NCBI RefSeq assembly: GCF_000305495.1
Contig: NZ_AJTN02000208.1
Location: forward strand, 1-38,441
Direction of reading: 5' to 3'
Length of the DNA stretch: 38,441 bases
Origin: Peribacillus psychrosaccharolyticus ATCC 23296
GTDB taxonomy: Bacteria > Bacillota > Bacilli > Bacillales > DSM-1321
Below are positions 1 through 7,987 of the stretch, one piece after another. The notes under the pieces were generated by a model. The model had not been told where the DNA came from. It ran no database searches and worked only from the letters and a program-made list of their open reading frames with translations. A program made the translations under genes and the position numbers. Each line of letters opens with the position of its first letter. Position 1 is the stretch's first letter.

Positions 1-37
1 TAGAACTATATAAACGCCATAAGGATAGTGATAATAA

Positions 38-1195
38 ATGAAAACAGTTAGCAAGCTTCAATACGCATGCTCCTCTATGATCATAACAATTTTGGCTGTA
101 TGCACGTTTGCTCATTATTATAAATTAGAATGGTTAGAAATCATGGGTGCCATTTTTTTAATCGGTTTATCCATGCATTTAGGGTATCAGTTTGACAGGA
201 CCCGTCATTATGAACTAGAAAGTGAAAAACAAACTGCAAGGATGTCAGCTCTTGTCAGCTCCCTGAATTCAGGAATATTAGCTCTTGATGAGAATCGGAC
301 AATCATTCATGTAAATAAAGAGTTCTGTCGGATGTTTCATCTCAATGAAAATGGTGAACAGCTGCAAGGAACAAATGGACATGAGTTATTTCAAAAAAAC
401 GCTCCTTTATTTACTGATCCTGACTTATTTTTACAAACAATCAGAACCCTATATACAGCCCATAACACGTCTCTAAATCAAGAGGTGCTGCTTATTAATG
501 GAGAAATATACGAATTCGATTATTTACCGATCTATGTAGGTCAGCATGATAGCGGACATTTGTGGCATTACCGGAACGTGACCGAAGCAAAGGAAAAGGA
601 ACGTCTGCTTATTGAATCAAACATGATTCTACAAAACTTATCCAGTATGGACGGTTTGACGGGAATTGCAAATAGACGAAGCTTTGACAGCAGAATTGCG
701 GACGAATGGAAACGTTCCCTCCGTCAAAACGGGGAGCCGCTGTCATTAATCATGCTTGATATTGATCATTTCAAATTATATAACGATACGTATGGACACC
801 AAGAGGGGGATAACTGCTTAAAGAAAATTGCCGCTGCTATCCAAGCGTGTTGTATTCGTCCAGGCGACCTTGCTGCAAGATATGGTGGAGAAGAATTTTC
901 CGTTATATTACCGGCCACTTCTGCAGCCGGAGCAATTTCTGTTGCTGAAAGAATTAAAACAGCAATTGATCGCATGCAAATCCCACATGCTAACTCACTC
1001 AATTCGCCACATGTCACTGTAAGTATGGGCATAGGTACAGTTATTCCAAGTGAAGCCGGTACAGTAACCACACTTATTGAACACGCCGACCAGGCACTCT
1101 ATCAAGCAAAATCCCAAGGAAGGAATCGAATGATCTTCTATCAAGAAATTTCAAAAAGCTGTACCTTTAAAAAAGATACAGCTTTCAGACTGTAG
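38..1195 (+). CDS. membrane-anchored PAS–GGDEF diguanylate cyclase
   Basis: Probably makes the second messenger c-di-GMP from two GTP. The 385-residue protein starts with two hydrophobic segments (about residues 8–27 and 32–50). A PAS-like sensor region (about 70–185, with 'GILALDENRTIIHVN') follows, then a GGDEF domain beginning at 'DGLTGIANRRSFD'. The active-site signature is intact as GGEEF at residues 283–287. An RxxD motif (RPGD, 274–277) sits five residues before it, the usual position of the product-inhibition I-site. An AAGGAT-type ribosome site precedes the ATG. The gene is convergent with gatB. The last 14 or so residues are encoded by a terminator-like hairpin repeat rather than by the domain, so the natural C-terminus may have been replaced by read-through into that element. 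The signal sensed by the PAS region cannot be told from sequence. Confidence 0.93.
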   Translation: MKTVSKLQYACSSMIITILAVCTFAHYYKLEWLEIMGAIFLIGLSMHLGYQFDRTRHYELESEKQTARMSALVSSLNSGILALDENRTIIHVNKEFCRMFHLNENGEQLQGTNGHELFQKNAPLFTDPDLFLQTIRTLYTAHNTSLNQEVLLINGEIYEFDYLPIYVGQHDSGHLWHYRNVTEAKEKERLLIESNMILQNLSSMDGLTGIANRRSFDSRIADEWKRSLRQNGEPLSLIMLDIDHFKLYNDTYGHQEGDNCLKKIAAAIQACCIRPGDLAARYGGEEFSVILPATSAAGAISVAERIKTAIDRMQIPHANSLNSPHVTVSMGIGTVIPSEAGTVTTLIEHADQALYQAKSQGRNRMIFYQEISKSCTFKKDTAFRL

Positions 1196-1200
1196 ACAAA
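1153..1200 (+). terminator. hairpin at the 3' end of the GGDEF gene; left copy of an inverted repeat
   Basis: AAAGCTGTA (1155–1163) pairs with TACAGCTTT (1177–1185). The hairpin overlaps the last codons and the stop codon of the cyclase gene. Its flank CTTTCAG..TGTAGACAAA recurs in reverse complement at 1494–1510, so it is one half of an inverted pair. The T-run is weak, so termination strength is uncertain. Confidence 0.55.
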
Positions 1201-1239
1201 CTCAGGTGAGATCTTTAAAATCGAGATGTTGATTTCCAT

Positions 1240-1345
1240 TCCAGGCTCTTCGCTTTCCGCGGGCGGGCGGTGAGCCGCATCAATGCTTACGCTCCTGCGG
1301 GGTCTCACCTGTCCCGCTGTTCCCGCAGGAGTCTTCACGCCAACA
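1240..1345. repeat. GC-rich structured intergenic element
   Basis: A sharply GC-rich block in AT-rich surroundings, with no plausible open frame. Two long complementary pairs are interleaved. Stem A joins 1259–1274 (ends GGTGAG) to 1304–1317 (starts CTCACC). Stem B joins CTCCTGCGGG (1292–1301) to CCCGCAGGAG (1322–1331). The order A5'–B5'–A3'–B3' is pseudoknot geometry, or two mutually exclusive folds. I recall similar GC-rich intergenic elements in other Bacillaceae genomes, but copy number could not be checked here. It may be a dispersed repeat, a small RNA or a mobile-element remnant. Confidence 0.6.
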
Positions 1346-1456
1346 CTCCCATCAACTGACTTTCTTAACTTAAAATTAAAAGGCCTATTTATAAATAGAT
1401 ATAGAATTTTGTGGTGATAAGGAGAATTTTCGAAAACCATCTTGAAATGGTAACGC

Positions 1457-1496
1457 AAAAGAGGTTCGGAATGAAATCATTCCGAACCCCTTTTGT
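1457..1496 (-). terminator. bidirectional terminator hairpin
   Basis: A 12-bp perfect stem, GGTTCGGAATGA (1463–1474) with TCATTCCGAACC (1477–1488), is flanked by A-rich and T-rich tracts on both sides. It can end transcription of gatB coming from the right, and could also stop plus-strand transcription. Confidence 0.65.
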
Positions 1497-1503
1497 CTAC
1501 AAA

Positions 1504-1540
1504 CTGAAAGCTGTACCTTTAAAAAAGGTACAGCATTTTC
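1504..1540 (-). terminator. gatB 3' hairpin; right copy of the inverted repeat
   Basis: GCTGTACCTTT (1510–1520) pairs with AAAGGTACAGC (1524–1534) just beyond the gatB stop codon. In reverse complement the hairpin plus its flank (CTTTCAG..TGTAGACAAA) closely matches the element at 1153–1200 over about 45 bases. Confidence 0.65.
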
Positions 1541-1549
1541 GTTCGTTGT

Positions 1550-2977
1550 TTATCGTTTATTTATTTCTTCAACAAGCAGCTTATTCACCATTTGTGGATT
1601 TGCCTGGCCTTTTGTCGCTTTCATAATTTGGCCGACAAGGAAGCCAATTGCTTTTTGTTTCCCAGCCTTGAAATCTTCAATAGACTGTGGATTATTATCA
1701 AGTGCTTCACTTACTGCTTTCAGCAAGGCACCTTCATCAGAAATTTGGACAAGACCTTTTTCTTTTACAATCGTTTCAGCATCGCCGCCATGTTCAACTA
1801 ATTCCTTAAATACTTTTTTAGCTATTTTAGAAGAAATAGTTCCATTTGCAATCAGCTTAATCATCCCAGCAAGTCCTTCTGCCGTAAGTGCAAGATCATG
1901 AAGCTCTTTTCCTTCAGCATTTAGATAAGCTGATAATTCACCCATAATCCAATTGGAAGCTTGTTTAGCATCTGCGCCGGCTGAAACAGCTGCTTCAAAG
2001 AAATCAGCCGTTTCTTTTGACACAGTTAAAACAGCAGAATCATAAGCAGGCAGGCCGAACTCTTCTACATAACGTTTCTTACGAGCATCTGGCAGCTCTG
2101 GAATCTCAGCTTGTATTCTTGCTTTCCATTCTTCATCGATATATATATCGAGTAAATCCGGTTCAGGGAAATAACGATAATCATCTGAACCTTCTTTAAC
2201 GCGCATTAGAATCGTTTTCCCGGTTGCTTCATCAAATCTGCGTGTTTCTTGTTCAATAATTCCACCTGACTCAAGAATATCAGCCTGACGAATTTCTTCG
2301 TGTTCAAGACCTTTTCGAACGAAGTTAAAAGAGTTCAGGTTTTTAAGCTCTGTTTTCGTACCAAATTCTTTTTGTCCGCTTGGACGAAGAGAGATATTCG
2401 CATCACAACGTAATGATCCCTCTTCCATTTTACAATCAGACACTCCAGTATATTGAATGATTGATTTTACTTTTTCTAAATATGCGTAAGCCTCTTCAGG
2501 AGAAGTAATATCAGGTTCCGACACGATTTCAATCAACGGTGTACCTTGACGGTTGTAATCACAAAGTGAGCCGGTAAAAGTATGTGATAGCTTTCCGGCG
2601 TCTTCTTCCATGTGAATCCGGGTAATTCCGATTTTCTTTTTAACGCCGTTCACTTCAATTTCTACCCAGCCATTCTCACCAATTGGTTTATCAAATTGAG
2701 AGATTTGATACGCTTTGGGATTATCCGGATAAAAATAGTTCTTGCGGTCAAATTTAGTCACTTCTGCCACTTCACAATTTAAAGCAAGCGAGGCTTTCAT
2801 AGCGTAATCCACGACTTTTTTGTTCAATACAGGCAAAACACCTGGATATCCAAGGTCAATCACGCTGGTATTAGTATTAGGTTCAGCTCCAAAATGGTTT
2901 GGACTAGACGAGAAAATTTTCGAATCTGTTTTAAGCTCTACGTGTACCTCAAGGCCGATTACGGTTTCAAATGTCAT
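1550..2977 (-). CDS. gatB: aspartyl/glutamyl-tRNA amidotransferase subunit B
   Basis: Subunit B of the GatCAB complex, which turns Glu-tRNA(Gln), and Asp-tRNA(Asn) in some organisms, into the correctly amidated tRNA. GatB binds the mischarged tRNA and activates its acyl group with ATP. The 475-residue protein has the usual length and opening ([16 protein letters not shown]), the cradle domain, and the C-terminal YqeY-like tail ending near '[13 protein letters not shown]'. I chose the ATG at 2977 because the frame's upstream GTG (2986) lies inside the AAGGGGTG ribosome site. It is the last gene of gatC–gatA–gatB, 12 bases after gatA, whose stop codon overlaps this ribosome site. Two hairpins follow it. 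Confidence 0.97.
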   Translation of the reverse strand: MTFETVIGLEVHVELKTDSKIFSSSPNHFGAEPNTNTSVIDLGYPGVLPVLNKKVVDYAMKASLALNCEVAEVTKFDRKNYFYPDNPKAYQISQFDKPIGENGWVEIEVNGVKKKIGITRIHMEEDAGKLSHTFTGSLCDYNRQGTPLIEIVSEPDITSPEEAYAYLEKVKSIIQYTGVSDCKMEEGSLRCDANISLRPSGQKEFGTKTELKNLNSFNFVRKGLEHEEIRQADILESGGIIEQETRRFDEATGKTILMRVKEGSDDYRYFPEPDLLDIYIDEEWKARIQAEIPELPDARKKRYVEEFGLPAYDSAVLTVSKETADFFEAAVSAGADAKQASNWIMGELSAYLNAEGKELHDLALTAEGLAGMIKLIANGTISSKIAKKVFKELVEHGGDAETIVKEKGLVQISDEGALLKAVSEALDNNPQSIEDFKAGKQKAIGFLVGQIMKATKGQANPQMVNKLLVEEINKR

Positions 2978-2989
2978 GATATTCACCCC

Positions 2990-4450
2990 TTACAGTGTTG
3001 GAAATTGTTTATGATAAGCCGTTGCCTGTTCAAAGGCGTGAGCTGTGCGGTATACCGTACTCTCATCAAAGTGTTTACCGATAATTTGTAAACCAAGCGG
3101 CAGACCTTCCTTAGAGAATCCGCATGGCACGGAGATTCCTGGAACTCCAGCAAGATTTACAGGTATTGTTAAGATATCATTGGCATACATCGTTAATGGA
3201 TCGTCAATTTTTTCACCAATTTTAAATGCATGTGTAGGCGTTGTTGGTCCAATAATAACATCATACTTTTTGAAGACATCATCAAAGTCTTGCTTAATTA
3301 ATGTACGAACTTTTTGGGCCTTTTTATAATAGGCATCATAGTAACCAGAACTTAATGAGAACGTTCCAAGCATAATCCGGCGTTTCACTTCGTCACCAAA
3401 GCCCTCAGCACGAGTCTGCTTGTACATTTCTAATAAATTATCTGCATTATCTGTTCGGTAACCATATCGAACGCCATCAAAGCGGGATAGGTTTGCAGAA
3501 GCTTCTGAAGATGACAACAGATAATACGCAGCAAGTGCATATCTTGAATGCGGCAGAGATACTTCTTCCCACTCCGCGCCCAATTGTTCAAGTACTTTCA
3601 ATGCGTCAAGAACTGACTTGCGTGCTTCTTCACTTACACCTGCACCTAAGTATTCCTTTGGAACCGCAATTTTTAAACCTTTAACGTCTCCCGTTAACGC
3701 GCTTAAAAAATTTGGTACATTTACGTTCGCTGATGTAGAGTCCATTGGATCAACACCGGATATTGCTTGCAGTAAGTAAGCATTATCTTCAACTGTTCTG
3801 GTAACCGGGCCTATTTGGTCAAGAGACGAAGCGAATGCTACTAGACCAAAACGTGATACACGACCGTATGTTGGTTTTAGGCCAACTACACCACAGTACG
3901 CTGCTGGCTGACGGATTGAACCGCCTGTATCTGAGCCAAGGGAAAAGGGAACTTCTCCAGCTGCTACTGCTGCAGCTGAGCCGCCTGAAGAGCCGCCTGG
4001 AACATGATCAAGATTCCATGGATTACGTGTTGCTTGATAGGCAGAGTTTTCATTTGAAGAACCCATCGCAAATTCATCCATGTTTAATTTCCCAATAGTA
4101 ATGGTTTCAGCTTGCTGAAGTTTTTGGACGACTGTTGCGTCATAAATCGGGTCAAAATTTTCAAGGATTTTACTTCCGCAGGTTGTACGAAGATTCTTTG
4201 TAACGATGTTGTCCTTCACACCGATTGGCATTCCGAATAAAACATTTCCGCTATTTTCTTCTGTAACCGATTCATCTAATTGCTTTGCTTTTTTGCGTGC
4301 ATTTTCTTCATCTAATGTAAGAAACGCCTTAACCTTATCTTCCACTTCATTGATGCGTGTATAGGATTCATGAACAAGGTCCGTAACAGTTATTTCTTTG
4401 TTATGTAATTGTTTATGAAGCTCAGAAATGCTTTGTTCAAACAGAGACAT
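2990..4450 (-). CDS. gatA: aspartyl/glutamyl-tRNA amidotransferase subunit A
   Basis: The glutaminase subunit of GatCAB. It releases ammonia from glutamine and channels it to GatB for amidation of mischarged tRNA. The 486-residue amidase-signature protein keeps the whole catalytic triad: Lys79 (GVKDN), cis-Ser154 (PGGSSGGS) and nucleophile Ser178 ([11 protein letters not shown]). Length and triad spacing fit Firmicutes GatA. A strong AGGAGGG site lies just before the ATG. It is 12 bases downstream of gatC and reads directly into gatB, so it is the middle gene of the operon. Confidence 0.98.
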   Translation of the reverse strand: MSLFEQSISELHKQLHNKEITVTDLVHESYTRINEVEDKVKAFLTLDEENARKKAKQLDESVTEENSGNVLFGMPIGVKDNIVTKNLRTTCGSKILENFDPIYDATVVQKLQQAETITIGKLNMDEFAMGSSNENSAYQATRNPWNLDHVPGGSSGGSAAAVAAGEVPFSLGSDTGGSIRQPAAYCGVVGLKPTYGRVSRFGLVAFASSLDQIGPVTRTVEDNAYLLQAISGVDPMDSTSANVNVPNFLSALTGDVKGLKIAVPKEYLGAGVSEEARKSVLDALKVLEQLGAEWEEVSLPHSRYALAAYYLLSSSEASANLSRFDGVRYGYRTDNADNLLEMYKQTRAEGFGDEVKRRIMLGTFSLSSGYYDAYYKKAQKVRTLIKQDFDDVFKKYDVIIGPTTPTHAFKIGEKIDDPLTMYANDILTIPVNLAGVPGISVPCGFSKEGLPLGLQIIGKHFDESTVYRTAHAFEQATAYHKQFPTL

Positions 4451-4462
4451 TTTTTTCCCTCC

Positions 4463-4756
4463 TTATTCTAAGATTGATGGTACGCGAATGTGACCATCTT
4501 CAGTGCTGTCTGGAGCGTTTTTCAAAACTTCCTCCACTGGCAGCCCTTTTTTCGAGACATCTTCTCTCATTACATTCTTCATGTCTAGTACATGAGATGT
4601 TGGTGCAACATTCTCTGTATCTAATTCATTCAATTGCTCTGCAAATGAAATCATTTCATCCAGTTGCTTCTGGAATTTCCCAGCTTCTTCTTCTGTAATG
4701 GCCAGTCGTGCTAAATTAGCTACATGCTTAACCTCATCCATGGAAATACGTGACAT
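4463..4756 (-). CDS. gatC: aspartyl/glutamyl-tRNA amidotransferase subunit C
   Basis: Small scaffold subunit that wraps around GatA and GatB and stabilises the amidotransferase. The 97-residue product begins [17 protein letters not shown] and ends with the conserved 'IRVPSILE'. The ATG at 4756 is preferred because the in-frame GTG at 4765 is part of the GGAGGTG ribosome site. First gene of gatCAB; a sigma-A-like promoter with an extended −10 lies about 70–100 bases upstream. Confidence 0.96.
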   Translation of the reverse strand: MSRISMDEVKHVANLARLAITEEEAGKFQKQLDEMISFAEQLNELDTENVAPTSHVLDMKNVMREDVSKKGLPVEEVLKNAPDSTEDGHIRVPSILE

Positions 4757-4825
4757 AATCTTCACCTCCGAAATATATAAAAACCGGCGAGTGGAGCCGC
4801 TTCTTGTTTAAAAATCATCTTGTAA

Positions 4826-4855
4826 ATCATAACAAACTTTTACGCTCTAAAGCAA
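4826..4855 (-). promoter_or_regulatory. sigma-A-type promoter of gatCAB
   Basis: On the minus strand, TTGCTT (4850–4855) is followed after 18 bases by TATGAT (4826–4831), with a TG extension one base before the −10. It points at gatC with a leader of about 65 bases. Confidence 0.6.
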
Positions 4856-4913
4856 CAAGTGTTATCATCAAAACTGGAATATTGCCCTCTTACCAAACGA
4901 TATGTATAAATAA

Positions 4914-5003
4914 CGACAATAAATATAAAAATATTGTCTGGGAAATAATAATAAAAGGCGATATTTGTCGTCTGAATATTTAAACTTATATTTTTGTCGA
5001 ATA
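4914..5003. promoter_or_regulatory. cluster of TTGTCG-like motifs upstream of putP
   Basis: Four similar AT-rich motifs ending in TTGTCG or TTGTCT occur: an inverted copy at 4914–4926 (CGACAATAAATAT) and direct copies near 4930–4940, 4970–4980 and 4989–5000. The first two form the inverted repeat GACAATA (4915–4921) and TATTGTC (4932–4938). This could be an operator for putP or gatCAB. I do not recognise the regulator. The rest of the 4757–5172 gap is AT-rich without genes. Confidence 0.3.
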
Positions 5004-5068
5004 AGCTTAAACACTTGATATGAATGGCTTTACGCTGTTTTTTTAAAGATAATCTTCTTCTTTAAAAG

Positions 5069-5097
5069 TTGAATATACCTAGAAAGTCTGTTATTTT
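5069..5097 (+). promoter_or_regulatory. candidate sigma-A promoter of putP
   Basis: TTGAAT (5069–5074), a 17-base spacer and TATTTT (5092–5097) with a TG one base before the −10. It would give a leader of about 70 bases to the ATG at 5173. Confidence 0.5.
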
Positions 5098-5172
5098 TTT
5101 AAACCATACCCCTTCATCTGCGTTTTCCACAAGATTTGATGATGGACAACACAAAGGAGAGTGACTGAACGA

Positions 5173-6648
5173 ATGGAAACAGGCGTTATGATTTCTTTGG
5201 CTATTTATTTTATAGCCATGCTATTAATTGGCGTTTATGCCTATAAAAAATCATCAGAAGATATTTCTGGTTATATGTTAGGAGGCCGTGGCTTAGGTCC
5301 AGCCGTTACCGCACTATCTGCTGGTGCAGCTGATATGAGCGGCTGGATGCTGATGGGTCTTCCCGGTGCCATGTATTCAACTGGTATATCGAGTGTTTGG
5401 CTGGCTATCGGTCTAACCGTTGGAGCTTACTTCAACTACTTATTAGTAGGTCCACGACTTCGAAGTTATACAGAATTAGCAAATGATTCTATTACCATCC
5501 CCGATTATTTCGAGAATCGTTTCATGGATCATACAAGAATTTTGCGTTTCGTATCTGCTATTATTATTATCGTCTTTTTTACACTCTACACTTCAGCTGG
5601 ATTTGTTTCTGGCGGTACCCTCTTTGAAAGTTCCTTTAATTTGGATTACAAAACTGGATTATTCGTAACGGCTGGAGTGGTTATTGCGTATACCTTATTC
5701 GGCGGCTTTCTTGCTGTTAGTTTAACGGACTTTGTACAAGGAATTATCATGTTTCTTGCCCTGGTACTTGTACCTGTCGTGACATTTTCCGAGCTTGGCG
5801 GACCTGCTTCCGCAATGCAAGATGTGAGACAAATTGATCCTCATCTCATGGACATTTTCAGAGGTACCAGCTTACTCGGTATTATTTCATTCCTCGCTTG
5901 GGGTCTTGGATACTTTGGACAACCTCATATTATTGTTCGTTTTATGGCCATTACTTCGGTAAAAGAACTAAAACCTGCCCGCAGAATTGGTATGACTTGG
6001 ATGATCGTATCCGTTGCCGGCGCACTATTAACTGGATTATCAGGACTCGTTTATGCTACGAGAAATAACATTCCCGTCGATGATCCTGAAACCATTTTTA
6101 TTATTCTTTCGAATGTACTCTTTCATCCACTCATTACAGGATTCCTATTAGCAGCTATCCTTGCTGCTATCATGAGTACCATTTCTTCACAGCTGCTTGT
6201 TACGTCAAGTGCGCTTACAGAAGATTTCTATAAAACGTTCCTGCGCAGAAATGCAACGGATAAAGAATTAATTTTTATTGGACGCCTATCTGTATTGCTG
6301 GTAGCTGTGGTTGGACTGTTATTAGCCCTGACACCTAATAAAACAATACTTTCTTTAGTAGGATATGCTTGGGCAGGATTTGGTTCTGCATTTGGCCCAG
6401 CTGTTCTTTTAAGCTTATATTGGAGACGTATGACTAAATGGGGAGCAATGGCTGGTATGGTAGTCGGAGCCGTTACTGTGTTAGTCTGGGTTAACATTCC
6501 TGGTTTAAGCGACTTCATGTACGAAATGATTCCTGGCTTCACGTTAAGCTTACTTGCCGTCATTGCCGTCAGCTTTATGACTAGTATTCCAAATAAAGAA
6601 GTTCAAGACACTTTTACCGAAATGGAAAAAGTAATTTCTGAGCAATAA
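5173..6648 (+). CDS. putP: sodium/proline symporter (PutP/OpuE family)
   Basis: Imports proline with sodium across the cytoplasmic membrane, for nutrition or as an osmoprotectant. The 491-residue protein is a typical SSSF transporter with about 13 hydrophobic segments. It has family signatures such as 'GGRGLGPAVTALSAGAADMS', 'AWGLGYFGQPHI' and 'GYAWAGFGSAFGPA'. It sits divergently beside gatC, exactly where B. subtilis carries opuE, so osmotic uptake is a reasonable inference; sequence alone does not separate it from catabolic PutP. The ribosome site AAAGGAGAGTGA overlaps an in-frame GTG at 5161. I use the ATG at 5173, giving a slightly long spacing. A bidirectional terminator follows. Confidence 0.93.
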   Translation: METGVMISLAIYFIAMLLIGVYAYKKSSEDISGYMLGGRGLGPAVTALSAGAADMSGWMLMGLPGAMYSTGISSVWLAIGLTVGAYFNYLLVGPRLRSYTELANDSITIPDYFENRFMDHTRILRFVSAIIIIVFFTLYTSAGFVSGGTLFESSFNLDYKTGLFVTAGVVIAYTLFGGFLAVSLTDFVQGIIMFLALVLVPVVTFSELGGPASAMQDVRQIDPHLMDIFRGTSLLGIISFLAWGLGYFGQPHIIVRFMAITSVKELKPARRIGMTWMIVSVAGALLTGLSGLVYATRNNIPVDDPETIFIILSNVLFHPLITGFLLAAILAAIMSTISSQLLVTSSALTEDFYKTFLRRNATDKELIFIGRLSVLLVAVVGLLLALTPNKTILSLVGYAWAGFGSAFGPAVLLSLYWRRMTKWGAMAGMVVGAVTVLVWVNIPGLSDFMYEMIPGFTLSLLAVIAVSFMTSIPNKEVQDTFTEMEKVISEQ

Positions 6649-6653
6649 TCCAC

Positions 6654-6696
6654 AAAAAAAAACAGCCTTTCCTTTGCGGGAAGGCTGTTTTTCTTA
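6654..6696. terminator. bidirectional terminator between putP and rlmN
   Basis: Twelve-base arms AACAGCCTTTCC (6661–6672) and GGGAAGGCTGTT (6678–6689) flank a five-base loop. T-rich tails follow on both strands, and the tail on the minus strand is an unbroken run. It serves the convergent putP and rlmN genes. Confidence 0.9.
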
Positions 6697-6707
6697 GCAG
6701 AAGCTTT

Positions 6708-7772
6708 TTACGCTTTTGCTTTTTTAATTTGTTTACTTCTTAATTGGCCGCACGCTGCATCAATGTCTGTTCCATTTTCATGACGGATCCCACAATTAAT
6801 GCCTTTCTTTTTTAACGTCTCATAAAATTCTTCAATCGATTTTTGCTCGCTTCGCTGATATTGAATATGCTCATCAACTGGATTATAAGGAATTAAATTA
6901 ACATAGGATAAGTGTCGCTTATTGCTTAACAATGCTGCAAGCTGCAACGCTTCTTCTTTATGATCATTGACTCCCTCAAGCATGATGTATTCAAAGGTAA
7001 TTCGGCGATTTGTCTTCTCTAAATAGTAATCGACAGCATCCATTAATTTTTCCAATGGGTAAGCACGATTAATTTTCATAATGCTGGTTCTAAGTTCATT
7101 GTTTGGTGCATGTAAGGAGATAGCCAAATTCACTTGCGTATTCATATCCGCAAATTCATAAATTTTCTTCGAAAGTCCACTTGTGGAAACGGTTATATGT
7201 CTTGCACCAATAGCAAGTCCATTTTGATCATTAACCACGTTTAAGAAACTTACAAGGTTTACGAAGTTATCAAATGGTTCGCCAATTCCCATTACCACGA
7301 TATGACTGACTCGTTCGTCTTTTTCAACCTTATCTAAATGATGTTGAACGTTCATAATTTGTTCAACAATTTCACCGCTGGTTAAATCTCGGCTTTTAGC
7401 TAAAAGTCCGCTTGCACAAAAACTGCAGCCGATGTTACAACCTACTTGAGTCGTCACACATACAGATAAACCGTATTTAAATCTCATTAAGACTGTTTCA
7501 ATTAGATTTCCGTCCTTTAGTTTGAACAAAAACTTAATTGTCCCATCTGCTGATTCTTGCTTCGTATGCAACTCTAACGTTTGGATTGCGAAATGATCTT
7601 CTAACAATTGAATGCATTCTTTGCTGACGTTTTTCATTTGGGAAAACTCAGTTACCCGTTTTTTATATAACCAATCCCAAACTTGTGTAGCTCGGAATTT
7701 CTTATGTCCATGACTCATCAGCCATTCTGTTAGTTGATCATATGTTAATCCATAAATGGATTCTTTATTCAT
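6708..7772 (-). CDS. rlmN: RlmN-type radical SAM 23S rRNA/tRNA adenine C2-methyltransferase
   Basis: Radical SAM enzyme of the RlmN/Cfr family, predicted to methylate C2 of A2503 in 23S rRNA (and A37 in some tRNAs). The 354-residue protein has the iron–sulfur motif CNIGCSFC (Cys112, 116, 119). The catalytic cysteines are Cys105 and Cys341 (DIDAACGQL), and the SAM-site motif is GIGEPFDN. The ATG at 7772 follows AAGAGG by seven bases; an upstream in-frame TTG overlaps that site. Its core ([24 protein letters not shown]) resembles the streptococcal/enterococcal RlmN more than the B. subtilis housekeeping one. It is not beside the usual prpC/rsmB genes, so it may be a second copy. Cfr-like resistance activity is not indicated. 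Confidence 0.9.
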   Translation of the reverse strand: MNKESIYGLTYDQLTEWLMSHGHKKFRATQVWDWLYKKRVTEFSQMKNVSKECIQLLEDHFAIQTLELHTKQESADGTIKFLFKLKDGNLIETVLMRFKYGLSVCVTTQVGCNIGCSFCASGLLAKSRDLTSGEIVEQIMNVQHHLDKVEKDERVSHIVVMGIGEPFDNFVNLVSFLNVVNDQNGLAIGARHITVSTSGLSKKIYEFADMNTQVNLAISLHAPNNELRTSIMKINRAYPLEKLMDAVDYYLEKTNRRITFEYIMLEGVNDHKEEALQLAALLSNKRHLSYVNLIPYNPVDEHIQYQRSEQKSIEEFYETLKKKGINCGIRHENGTDIDAACGQLRSKQIKKAKA

Positions 7773-7859
7773 ATCTAAACCTCTTTTCAAAATTTAAGCT
7801 TCAGCTCTATTTTACCTTAATTTAGCCCCTAGTAGCAAATCGTTGAATTATAACAGATT

Positions 7860-7889
7860 ATTATACCAGATGCTTATCTATTTAAGCAA
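7860..7889 (-). promoter_or_regulatory. sigma-A promoter of rlmN with overlapping palindrome
   Basis: On the minus strand TTGCTT (7884–7889), 18 bases, then consensus TATAAT (7860–7865) with a TG one base before it. A second TATAAT lies about 12 bases downstream (7848–7853). The palindrome TGCTTA (7871–7876) / TAAGCA (7883–7888) covers the −35 and spacer and could be an operator. The rest of the 7773–7940 gap shows nothing else. Confidence 0.65.
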
Positions 7890-7940
7890 CCATTCTTTGT
7901 TTGATATAGTTTTCCCTACCTGCATCTAAGTTATCTTTCT

Positions 7941-7982
7941 AAAAAAAGGAGAGCAATCAGAATTTTTGACTGATTACTCCCC
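7941..7982 (-). terminator. nagE terminator
   Basis: On the minus strand GAGTAATCAG (7969–7978) pairs with CTGATTGCTC (7951–7960), including one G–U pair, and is followed by CC and a run of T's. It lies a few bases after the nagE stop codon. Confidence 0.85.
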
Positions 7983-7987
7983 ACTCT

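Noticed and set aside
4757-4765. GTG starts three codons upstream for gatC and likewise for gatB
   Set aside because: Both GTGs are part of the ribosome binding site itself, leaving no spacing; the following ATGs fit.
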